Assembly (NCBI GenBank): GCA_039090855.1
Contig: CM077005.1
Coordinates: 14,547,921-14,611,920, forward strand
Origin: Macrothele yani
Taxonomy: Eukaryota > Arthropoda > Arachnida > Araneae > Macrothelidae
Reading direction: 5' to 3'
DNA length: 64,000 nt
How positions within the stretch are numbered: the first letter of the stretch is position 1; the number at the start of each line of letters is the position of its first letter. Shown here in pieces: positions 52,150 through 62,354 of this stretch. The notes under the pieces were generated by a model. The model was not told the DNA's origin, searched no databases, and was given only the letters and a program-made list of their open reading frames with translations. The translations under genes were made by a program, and so were the position numbers.

Positions 52150-54400
52150 TACGCTTTCCAACCGTAGGTTGAAGAAGCCTATATGCTCCAGCTTTTTCCG
52201 TCCGTCCGTCTGTCCGCACGATAACTCGCGTAAAAATGGTTCAATTTCGATGAAATTTTAGTATGTGGTAGGGAAATACTGGGGACGAACCCTATTGAAA
52301 ATGGGGTTAATGGGGTCAAAGACCACGACATAGGAGCAGGATCCATTCCATTGCCCTTATGTGTCATAATTTCCGTAAATATGGTTCGATTTCAATGAAA
52401 TTTTATTATATGATAAAGGGCCACCTGGGAACGAACCCTATTAAAATGGGGTTAATGGGGTCAAAGGTCACGACATAGGAGTGGGATCCATTCCATTGCC
52501 CTTATGCGTCATAATTTATGTTAAAAATGGTTCGATTTCGATGAAATTTTAGTATGTGGTAGGGTACCACCTAGGGACGAACCCTATGAATAATGGACGA
52601 AATGAGGTCAAAGGTCAGGACATAGGATCGGGATCCATTCCATCGCCCTTATGCGTTATAACTTGCGTAAAAATGGTTCGATTTCGATGGAATTTTAGTA
52701 TGTGGTAGGGTACCACCTAGGGACGAACCCTATGAATAATGGACGAAATGAAGTCAAAGGTCAGGACATAGGATCGGGATCCATTCCATCGCCCTTATGC
52801 GTTATAACTTGCGTAAAAATGGTTCGATTGCGATGAAATTTTAGTGTGTGGTAGGGGACAACCTGGGGCCGAACCCTATTAAAATGGGGTTAATGGGGTC
52901 AAAGGTCACGACATAGGAGTGGGATCCATTCCATTGCCCTTATGCGTCATAACTTATGTAAAAATAGTTCGATTTCGATGAAATTTTAGTATGTGGTAGG
53001 GTACCACCTGGGGACGAACCCTATGAATAATGGACGAAATGAGGTCAAAGGTCAGGACTTAGGATCGGGATCCATTCCATCGCCCTTATGCGTTATAACT
53101 TGGGTAAAAATGGTTCGATTGCGATGAAATTTTAGTGTGTGATAGGGGACAAACTGGAGACAAACCCTGTTGAAAATGGGGAAGTGGGGTTAAAGGTCAG
53201 GACATAGGAGTGGGATGCATTCCATTGCCCTTTTGCGTCATAACTTACGTAAAAATGGTTCGATTTCGATGAAATTTTAGTATGTGGTAGGGGACCAGTG
53301 GGGACGAACCCTATTGAAAATGGACCAAAAGGGATCAGAGGTCAGCGCAAAGGATCAGGATCTATTCCGTCGCCCTGATGCGTTATAACTTACGTAAAAA
53401 TGCTTTGATTGAGACAAAACTTTATCATGTTGTTTCGGAAGCATACTTAACAGGTTCTATTGAATATAATCGAAATGGGGTCTAAGGTCAGGTCATAGGA
53501 GCGAGATTTACTCTACAGCTATTATCCTCATAACTTGAGTAATAATTGGAGTAATGATTTTTGGTATGTCGGGAAGCGTATCATAATCAATGCATTGCAT
53601 GATTTTACTAACTTGTTTTGGAAGTGGAGTGAATTTGTAAGTACGGGTAATTTCGTTCACTACTGCCGTACCCAAAGATTTTGTTTCCATTTTATGAATA
53701 TCAGTACGAATTTTACCAATATTTCCGTACATAGTTTTCCTTGCAGCTTTAACCTTTGGAACAATACCATTTCCCTTTTGATCTGAACCTTTTTTACGCT
53801 TTCCAACCGTAGGTTGAAGTAGCATATATGCTCCAGCTTTGCCCGTCTATCTGTCTGTCCGCACGATAAATCGCGTAAAAATGGTTCGATTTCCATGAAA
53901 GTTTAGCATGTGGTAAGGAACAACCTGGGGACGAACCCTATCGAAAATGGACGAAATGGGGTCAAAAGGCAGGACATAGGAGCGGGATCCATTCCACCGC
54001 CCTTATGCGTCATAACTTATGTAAAAATGCTTCGATTTCGACAAAACTTTACCATGTTGTTTCGGAGTTATACTGAACCGGTTCTGTTGAATATCGTCGA
54101 AAGGGGGTCAAAAGTCAGGGCACAGCAGCGAGATTTATTCCGCAGTCGTTATCCTCATAACTTGACTAAAAATACTTCTATTGCGTCAAAACTTTAGTAT
54201 GTTGTTCCGGAGGTATACCGAACCAATTTTGTTTAATATCATCGAAATAGGGTTAAAGGTCAGGACAGAGGAGCGAGATTTATTCCACAGCCATTATAAT
54301 CATAACTTGAGTAATAACTTGAGTAATGATTTCTGGTATGTTGGAAAGCGTATCATAGTCAATGCATTGCATGATTTTACTAACTTGTTGCAGCCCAGCA
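52150..54400. repeat. 146-bp tandem repeat blocks with inverted terminal words
   Basis: TGAAATTTTA recurs at 52251, 52395, 52542, 52688, 52834, 52979, 53125 and 53270, a period of 144-147 bp. A second block starts at 53796. Each block opens with ACGCTTTCCAACCGTAGGTT and a run of TCCGTC/TGTCCG words and closes with TATGTYGGRAAGCGTATCAT, so ACGCTTTCCAAC is inverted at the ends (52151 with 53569-53579; 53796 with 54340-54351). This suggests two tandem-repeat-bearing TIR elements in a row. Confidence 0.85.
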
Positions 54401-54667
54401 AATACTAATTTATATTTATAAATATTGCAAATTTGACGTAGTCTGAAGTTCTTTGTCGTAATTTATTCACTTAACGCCCGACCAAAGCATCCTGCAAACA
54501 AAAGGATGCTCGTGAAAGAAATACGGTATTACACCATATAATACAAATTTTGAAGATGACAATCCGATTTTTGGTGTAAATGTGTTCACTCGTTTAACAA
54601 CTTTGAAGGTACTAAACTATCTGCAAACAGAGACGTGCAGTAGCAGAAAGCATTGTTCTATTGCATT

Positions 54668-56205
54668 CCCAGCAAAAACACAAGTGCTGGGAACTGCTGG
54701 CCACCAGTTGGCAGTGATGGGTCACTGCTGGCTGAAATCAGCCGCTCACGGCCCGGTAGTGGTCCGTTGGTGGCAGCGCTATCAGTTGGCGAGCCATTGC
54801 TGGCCCTGCAGCATCGCCGTGAGTTGTGGGCCTCCAAGCAAGTGCCACTAGTGGCCCGTTGCTGGCAACCAATGCAATCCCCAACAGCAGGTGGAAGCAA
54901 ATGGACTGCGCATGCGCAGAAGCAACACTTGCTGTGCCTCTCATGGTACCAGTTAGTTGAAGACGACGCTATCGCCAGCGTGTTATTTTAGTGGATGTTA
55001 AGGAAAAAATCCATACGTAGAGAGGCGGATTCATTTCCTTATGAAATTTAACGTCGACGAAGATATCAGATTAAGCCATAAAATACTAGATTACAGACAT
55101 GAAATACACCCACTCCATTCCCATGAATAACAATTCATGGAATGGAGTGGGTGAATCACAAGAAAAAATTTGAAACCGCTTGAAACAAATGTCCGGGAAA
55201 AACATTAAAAAAAACGTTTGTTGGAAATAAAAAAGAATTATACGCGTACAAAATTTATTAATTATTTGAAAGAAAAAAGAAAAAACAGCGCTATGTGGAT
55301 ATAATGTACTCATCCATGGGTTGAATACACAAGACTGGGAAGAATTCGCATCTAAAAAGGACGAGAAGTAAGATAAAATATATTTTCTCTTTAAAACAAA
55401 TGTAGCTTCGGACAACGGAAAGGAAGGATACAACTTTAAAAATGTAACAGAATGTGATATGAACCCGGATAAATATATATTAATTCAACAATCGCCTTTC
55501 AAGACGACATGGACAGTACAAAACTTCGGAATGCGACTTTAAGTTGGTACACTCCTTGAAAATGAGTGAAGTTCCCGTAAGGTAAAAAAAAAACTATCGT
55601 TACGTTGAAAAAATAAATTTATGAATTATATGAAACTGACTTTTATGAAAAATTCCTCACAATATTGTAAAATGAAAGAGGGAACCATTCGATTACACAT
55701 CCGCACGAAACAGAAAGCTTCAAGCACACGCTCGTGCGTGGCAAATTAGTCCTGTCGGTAGAGAGCTCACCTCACAACACGCCGAGAGCCCTGGTTCGTA
55801 TCCACCCAGATCCAAACGGGCGTTTTCCGCTCTGTTGAGAAGATTTCTTCAGCGCAGTGCTATCATTCACAAGTTTCATAAATTGAGAAAAAAAGTTGTA
55901 GCTTTGGGAAACTGCGGTTATACTTGATTTTTTTTTATGGCTACTACTGGGAAATTGGCGGGCAAGATTCAGCAAGTCATCAGTTACGTCACGTGGTTGC
56001 CGGCTGCCGCTACCGGCAAACTAGCGGACCACATTAGGCAAGCCATCATTTCTGGCAGGTGCTTGAAGGGCCACTTGTGGCATCTACTGCCTGTGATGGA
56101 TAACTGATGGCCCTGTTGTGGCATATGACAACTGATGGGGTGCCAACTGTTGACGATTCGGCAGCGGCAACATAGTGCTGGGCCAGCAAGACTGTTTTTT
56201 CTATG
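54668..56205. mobile_element. TIR element of unknown class, copy B
   Basis: Left end CCCAGCAAAAACACAAGTGC; the right end GGCCAGCAAGACTGTTTTTT is less well kept. It is homologous to copy A (50351-51715) but has an extra hairpin at 55106-55156 and a tRNA-like stretch near 55755-55810 (GGTTCGTATCC). Non-coding. Confidence 0.65.
55106..55156. repeat. Hairpin insertion, absent from the paralogue
   Basis: ACACCCACTCCATTCCCATG- is followed after 4 nt by its near-perfect complement (one base length difference), arms about 23 bp. At the equivalent place in copy A (50863-50895) only the left arm exists and the sequence continues straight to AACAAGAAATAATTT. Confidence 0.92.
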
Positions 56206-56994
56206 TTTCTTCTTTATTTCTTATAACATAGTAAACATTGTTGAATGTTTAGTGGCAATGTAAGTAATCCAGTCAAAGATGAGCACTGTACACTTATGAC
56301 GTCACATGTAATTCACCATAGCACACTGGAAAGAAGAGGCCCTGAAACGAACGACTGTTCCTGAGGTTATGTGACCAACTGAGTCCCAGCTCCCAGCTAC
56401 CGTATGTACGTCATCTAAGCTATGAGTAATGTGCTGAACCGGAAAGGTGACATAGTTGCGGGAGAATTTCGTAAAAGGTGCACTGATGGAAATGGAAACT
56501 TCGGAGGTTGTTTTCAATGTGAATAAAATGTGCTAATATTTAGTTCACAAATTACTTTGAAAGTTTTACGCAAAATGAAGGAAATGCTAACGTTTAAACG
56601 AAACTGACAAAGTATTTGCGAAGTTTTCGTTTAGAATTCCAACTGATGGGAACTTTGAAATTTGCCGTACGAAATAAATGAAATGTGCTGTTGTTTTGTT
56701 GACAAATTACTTAAAAAGTTGTGGCACGAAATGTGAATATTTTAATGTTTTTAATGGCATATTGGATGTCTGCATCGCTTCCAAGATGGCGGCTTGTTTA
56801 CGATTTTTGTTTCGCTCTTGGTGAACGTCCTGTTGGATTTTTGCAGAACTTTTTTCAATTTCGTTCTATTTTTGTTGAAGAACTTTGCTCCTCCGCCCTT
56901 CCATGGGTTCCGGCGTCGGTATTTTTGGTTCTAACCTAAACCCGTAATGTTAGCGTTACCGGTGTGCGGTGTCAGTGTGTTCTTTATTCATGGA
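56206..56994. other. No gene; one dispersed repeat
   Basis: CACTGGAAAGAAGAGGCCCT at 56326 and its flanks match 61620-61760 in reverse. The remainder, including the open frame 56721-56939, is unassigned. Confidence 0.45.
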
Positions 56995-57008
56995 CTAGCC
57001 TGTTGTAT

Positions 57009-57021
57009 CCGTCGTTGACGG
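57009..57021 (-). other. Helitron 3' terminal hairpin
   Basis: CCGTCAACGACGG folds into a 5-bp stem with a 3-nt loop, 10 nt before the terminal CTAG. Known Helitrons use such a hairpin as transposition end signal. Confidence 0.8.
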
Positions 57022-57244
57022 GCTAGTGATAGTATGAAGTAAAAGCTATATCGGCAATTAAATTAAAACTGGTAAATTAAGGTTTATACAAATTTGTAGA
57101 ACAACTTCCCGGAAAAGAATATTAGGATAAAAAATGTATTTGAAATATTTAGTGGTTGTCACGTCCAATGTAAATAATTCAAAAAGTTTGAAAGCAGAAG
57201 GCTTATGCAAGGAAATTGATTGAGATGAAAAGTACCTTATTCTT

Positions 57245-59062
57245 GTAGAGCCTCGGGAAAAATAATAATAACAGTCCTTCCATTCGAAGCAAAGATTTAA
57301 AGATTTTCTCCATTTCCGACTCTGGAACAACCAACGTACAATTGACTATGGGAAAAACATGGACTTTGTAGATCCAGTACAAAAACTTTTAGAGACTGCC
57401 CTTGTGCTTTATTTATGCTCATGGCGAAACTCAAACGAATCGGGAATTGAAGACGTTTAAACTGAAACGGGGAATCAGATGGGATGATCGGGATCCTTGG
57501 AATAAAAACGTTTTTGCCTGCTGCATGTCCAGTCATTATAGTAGCTTCAATAACATTCTTCATTAGTTTCTTGACAGATAATCTCGTGCCGTTGCAAAGT
57601 GAAGGCGGATCCAAATTTCTCAGAAGCATAATAGGTGCACCAATCTTCAACTCTAAAATATGTGAATGTACTCCAGGTGGCTCCAAAGAGTCAATAAACT
57701 CAGTTGGGTAGTTGACTGCATCGTCTGTATTACAAACGGTATCAACTGACTTGTAAATTTGAAGAATGCTGGGCAAGTGAGCTAAAAGCCAATTATTGGT
57801 GACTCTAACACTGTCGTTTTTCGGTGCAAGGATGGCTCTTTGGCACAGCCAGTCATGGTTGTTGAAGTGCTCTCCAATGCTTGGAAAAACTGCGTTTAAC
57901 AAATCTTAATGTGTTTTAACAATTTTTCCAACATCTGCCATTGATATACATCCATCTTCCTTATCAGGTGTCATATATCCGTTTCCTAGATTCAGTAGTT
58001 TGTCGGCAAACCCCTGTGCAGAAGTATCGCCAGTAATATAAACTCGCATGTTAGTTTTGAGGTAAAGTCTTTGTATTTCATTCCAAATATATGAAGATTT
58101 TAAGCATGATTGCATTTCATGAGCCCTCGTTCCACGTGGAATGATTGGTATTGTTTGTCGAAAGTCCCCGGCTAACACCAGAGTAATCCTTCCCATTCTT
58201 TTGTTGTTATGTCTGAGGTCTTGTAAAGTGACATCAAGGGCTTCAAATGCAAGTTTGTGCTACATAGTACACTCATCCCAGACAATTAGCTTACAATTAG
58301 CTTTCCTGAACCCCTAGAAATGTTACATGTTGGTGTTTCCGTGTTTGCCAAATTTAGAGGCAACTTGAAAGCCGAATGAGCTATCTTTCCTCGTGGTAGT
58401 AGCGAAATAGCAATTCCAGATGAAGCAACAGCCAGGGCAATCTCGCTTTGTCGTACTTTAGCCAAAATAAGATTGATTAGAAAGGTTTTTCTAAATTTTT
58501 TAGTTGTGCCAAATGATGTCATCTGAAAACAGGAACTGTAACGGCGTTAGTTGTTTTGAAAATGTTTTGCATCTGATGAATTGTCAGTCAAAAACATGCG
58601 TAATATCTCTTGAGGATCCTGCAATATTGGCAACTGAACCTTCCCACCATTACAACACAATACTGTGCAGCCATGAAATGGAAAGGCTTCACCTTTCCAT
58701 TTCATGGCTGCACAGTATTGACACGTTAATGACATTGATCCAATGACACGTGATGGATCAGAGGCGTAATCCACGGACGGGTTGTAGACGAATACTGCAT
58801 TTTCTTTTTCTCTCCAGATGTTCAACCGAGCATTAGCCGTAGTGTGTCGATTACGCTGAAGTCGTGTGTCTCGTTGCTGTAGTGTTTCCTGTGCCCTCGA
58901 TTGCGCCGTAGAAGTCCTATTGTGATCCAGTTTTCTTTCTCGCTGCTGGTATGATTCCTGTGCCCTTGATTGTGCTCTGGAAATCCTATCTTGTTCCAGC
59001 CTTCTTTCTCGTTCTTCTGCTGTTTCTTGTTCTCTTCCCCTTTTTTGAGTTTCTCTATCCAT
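57245..59062 (-). pseudogene. Helitron protein relic: N-terminus fused to a Pif1-like helicase; Rep domain missing
   Basis: From 59062: a Glu/Arg-rich N-terminus (EERERRLEQDRISRAQSRAQ), the CQYCAAMKWKGEA zinc-binding region followed by CCNGGKVQLPILQDP and a stop after KHFQNN. It then passes directly into helicase: LILAKVRQSEIALAVASSGI, TAHSAFKLPL-type text (IAHSAFKLPLNLANTETP), LVLAGDFRQTIPIIPRGTR, TNMRVYITGD, GAPIMLLRNLDPPSLCNGTR, NKAQGQSLKVFVLDLQSP, SQLYVGCSRV. The Rep (HUH) nuclease domain that should lie between is absent. The Walker A (GTGKT) is degraded to FRKT. Several frames and a TAA near 57300 confirm loss of function. Confidence 0.88.
58658..58720. repeat. Perfect 29-bp hairpin inside Helitron coding sequence
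   Basis: CAATACTGTGCAGCCATGAA-GGAAAGG-type arm at 58658-58686, loop CTTCA, exact complement at 58692-58720. On the minus strand it adds FPFHGCTVL between MKWKGEA and CCNGG without breaking the frame. Confidence 0.95.
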
Positions 59063-59114
59063 TCCTTGTGTTCTTCTTACACATTGTTTCTTTCTGGGAG
59101 GTTAAGGCATAGTA

Positions 59115-60628
59115 CACTGGCGTGCAAAAATTAAGGACGAAGAGGAGAAATTAGCATAACAGGGGAACAAGCAGGCAAAACGGACCGAAAGACCACTCAG
59201 GAGATAGACTAGGGTCCAGTACGGTAGGACATGCGCATATATACAGCATGGCGTAGGGAGGTGGGGGGTGTCGAACGGGTATAAAGCACACGGGCGGGGT
59301 ACGCTCAGCAATTCGGTGAAAGCTATTGCCACCGTGTGATATGGCCAAGAGGCAATCCAGTAGACGACATCTGGATGACTTTAACCGAGGTCGCGTCATT
59401 GGGAAGTTGGAAGCAGGTCGAAGTGTGAGTAGTGTAGCTGAGGAGTTCGGGATCGCTCACAGCATCGTTTCACGAGCTTGGAGAGCATTTCAAACGACAG
59501 GAACAGCTGTCCGAGAGTTTAGCAGTGGTCGTCCACGAACAACCACGGCGGCGGACGACCAGTAATTGTCTTACAGGCGAGAAGAGACAGACGGCGGACA
59601 GCGGGAGAAATCACAAGGCACATGCAACAGACAACTGGACGTCCGTTATCGCGTTTTACCGTGGCCATCAAGAGGCTGCACAAAGGTGGTCTATTTGCAC
59701 GACGACCAGTACGGTGTGTGCCATTAACGCTTGCTCATCGGCGGTTTCTGTGGTGCCAGGAACAGAAGAACTGGACACATCAGGAATGGGGGCTAGTTCT
59801 CTTTACGTATGAAAGCCGATTTAGTCTAACGAGCGATTCTGGACGTATACACCTCTGGAGAGAGCAGGGAACACGCAATCACACCTCCAACATCAACGAA
59901 AGGAACCGGTTTGGAGGTGGCGGAGTTCTTGTTTGGGGCGGGATCATGCTTGGTAGCCGTACTGAACTCCACATCTTCCAATGAGGTTCAGTCACTGGTG
60001 TCCGCTATTGTACCGAGGTTCTCCTGCCTCACGTGCGCCTGTTTAGAGGTGCTGTGCGTCCTGAGTTCCTCTTCATGGACGACAACGCTACACCTCATCG
60101 TACAGTGGCTGTCGCAGAGCTATTGGAGAGTGAAGATATTCAACGCATGGATTGGCCCACAAGGTCCCCGGACCTAAATCCAATCGAACACGTGTGGGAC
60201 CTTCTCGGGAGACGCTTTGCAGCACGTCACCAGCCGCCAGAAGCGATTCCGCAGCTGCGATTCGCGCTACAAGAGGAATGGGCCGCGATGCCTCAACAGC
60301 TCCTTGAGAACCTCGTCCTCAGCATGGACAGACGTTGTAAATCCTGCAACGCAGTCAGGGGTGATCATATCCCCTACTAAAGACTGGATTTTTCTTGGCA
60401 GGCGCCTGTCACATGGACGTTTCTGTCTTCTGTCCAGTTGTGCTCGAAACTACCTTTTCAATAAAGTGCCTTTGTATCCTTTAGATTCCTTGTTTGGACG
60501 GTTTTGCTCACTTGTTCCATATTCTTACATCTTGGGGACCTTATGGTATGATTTGAGTCGATGTGGAGCACTTCTGCACGATGTTACATTCGAAAAACCG
60601 TCTCGTCCTTAATTTTTGTAGCCCAGTG
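59115..60628 (+). mobile_element. Tc1-like element, family II, copy 2
   Basis: The left end CACTGGCGTGCAAAAATTAA follows TA at 59113. The right end is AATTTTTGTAGCCCAGTG before TA at 60629. It is inserted in the Helitron. The GCTCAGCAATTCGGTG near 59305 is the unoccupied form of the SINE B site of copy 1. Confidence 0.9.
59341..60380 (+). pseudogene. Tc1-like transposase, broken (family II copy 2)
   Basis: ATG at 59341 (MAKRQSSRRHLDDFNRGRVI). It keeps the helix-turn-helix text lost in copy 1 (EEFGIAHSIVSRAWRAFQTT). A 2-nt loss near 59563 gives a stop. The next frame (RPLSRFTVAIKRLHKGG) has VLFTYESRF, Tyr replacing the first catalytic Asp, and ends at HIFQ-TGA (59982-59984). The last part holds FMDDNATPHR and SPDLNPIEHVWD with 34 residues between Asp and Glu, ending GDHIPY-stop at 60380. 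Confidence 0.88.
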
Positions 60629-61094
60629 TATGATGACCTTCTGACGTATGACACTTTTGAATTAATAACGGAGATTGAAAAACAACGTTCTATTTTCTTT
60701 TTTTCTTCTCCGCCCTCAAGGTCATAATACAATCGACCAACAACGCTTACAAAAAAGGGGTAATAAATGTATTTACGAATGAAAATAGTCGTAACGGAAT
60801 TCTAAAAAAGAAACGCCTAAATTTTTTGGTGAACTACTTTTCTGCACGCCTTAACGTTTGGTGTGATCAGGTTGATGGCAACAAAGCGGAAATACACACT
60901 CAGATCGGGTAGAAACGCGTGACATTAAATAACTAAAAATCAAATTCAAATTAAAAAGAAAATCGCTTCGAGGTGCACCAGAAGATGTCTACAGGTACTT
61001 TCGTAACAAATTTCGTCGCTCTAGGTCGCCTAATTCTATGTGAAATCCGACCGACAGACGCACACACACAGTCTGTTTTATATATATAGAGAGA

Positions 61095-61800
61095 TTACTC
61101 AAGGAAGAAGACTTTTAAGTACTTTTTGCATTTCTTTTGCTTGACTTGAACATATTTTCTGAGTTTTTTTTTTTACTGTCTTTATTTTTTGGAAGGGCGG
61201 ACTTTTGTCGTTTTAAGTTGTAGCACTTACAGTAAATCTACCACTTAGCCGTGTCGACCACTAAAGAAAACATAAGCGGTGCAAAAAACATTTCTGTAAG
61301 ATGTATTACGGAAATGCTAAACCGTTAAACAACTGAGATAGTTTTACCAACAAAACATATGCGTAACAAATTCTTTTTTCAATGTATAAATAACTAAACT
61401 TTGCAAGTTATATTACTTAAGAGCAGAAAATAAATTTTACCTGTGTATCAGTAACAGCAGGTAGAAGTAAATATTCTTTCTTTTTTTTTCAAAAACGCTC
61501 AATATTTTCTTCTTTTGCAGTGGTAAATGAACATTGTATGTTATTACGAGTGCTAATTTGTTTTTCTTTGGAAAGACAATCACAATAATAAATAAAAATA
61601 ATAAAATATGAACAACTTTACAGCAGTACGCTAACGGGCTAATGGCGTTCACGATTTCACGTGCAGTTCAAAGCAGGGAAGCTGAGACCCTTCTGGTCAC
61701 ATGACTAAATCGTTTCAGGGCCTCTTCTTTCCAGTGGGCTATGTAACTCATCCGGTTTGGATCTGCATGAGAATAAACGATTAAGGACTACACACAGCTT
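61095..61800. other. No gene; part is a dispersed repeat
   Basis: AT-rich DNA. 61620-61760 contains CGTTTCAGGGCCTCTTCTTT, the reverse of 56326-56352. Otherwise unassigned. Confidence 0.4.
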
Positions 61801-61833
61801 CTAAAGTAAGTGACTACATCTACTGTCTTTATA

Positions 61834-62110
61834 ATGGAACATTCTATCAGGACTTTCCGACGTATTTGCTTCGAATTGGCAAGAGAGGAAGCACATTTAC
61901 AGTTCCTCCTCAATTGCAGGGAAATAAGAATTATCCCAAAGTTTTTGAGACTAAGACGTATACCTATATCAAGGCGCGACGATTGTGCACTAGCAACCAG
62001 TGATGATGTAGTTCTAAATAAAAAAAACATTGCGAGAAACTTAACGTCCAGGTCATCCTTGAAGTGCGGGCACCAATGTGGAAACACAGGTTTGTCGAAT
62101 CCGTTTCCCC
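61834..62110 (+). pseudogene. Possible retroelement fragment
   Basis: The frame MEHSIRTFRRICFELAREEA then HLQFLLNCREIRIIPKFLRL resembles the basic Leu-rich helix (FLxxCRxxxxIPKxLR) found N-terminal to the reverse transcriptase of some Penelope-like elements. No RT motif follows, and a tRNA-like repeat cuts it at about 62110. This could be chance. Confidence 0.3.
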
Positions 62111-62156
62111 TCACTCCGGAGTAAGTCGCTCTCCCAACTGAGCTACGCGGACATGT
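62105..62156 (-). mobile_element. SINE family C head fragment
   Basis: Minus strand: GTCCGCGTAGCTCAGTTGGG followed by AGAGCGACTTACTCCGGAGT, matching the heads at 38583 and 38962. The B box (GGATTCGACAA) is mutated and the tail is absent. Confidence 0.6.
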
Positions 62157-62297
62157 GCTCTCATTGCTATCTGCCTTTATCTCATGTGCGTCCTACCGCG
62201 CAAGCACGTCACAAGTCTTATACTGGCATTAGGGCATGTGCGTGTGGAACTTGTTTCACTGAGTTTGTTTTCCATTCACGTAAGTTTCAGACGAAAC

Positions 62298-62354
62298 CAC
62301 CTTAAATTCACCACTTCGGCTGTAAGTTTCAGCCGAAGTGGTGAATTTAAGGTG
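62298..62354. repeat. Perfect 25-bp hairpin
   Basis: CACCTTAAATTCACCACTTC- at 62298-62322 and its exact complement at 62330-62354, loop TAAGTTT. GTAAGTTTCAG occurs both just before the hairpin (62280) and across the loop (62322). Confidence 0.95.

Larger units (their letters stand above)
56995..61094 (-). mobile_element. Helitron with both termini, internally deleted, hosting a Tc1
   Basis: On the minus strand it starts TCTCTCTATATATATAAAAC at 61094 (after A) and ends in hairpin CCGTC-AAC-GACGG (57009-57021), 10 nt, then CTAG at 56995-56998 (before T), matching the Helitron 3' rule. The coding part spans 59062-57245. A Tc1 of about 1.5 kb (59115-60628) lies in the 5' part. Without it the Helitron is about 2.6 kb, half of an autonomous element. 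Confidence 0.85.

Noticed and set aside
53910..54408. Short genes in the 146-bp repeats
   Set aside because: The frames follow the repeat period and show no motif.
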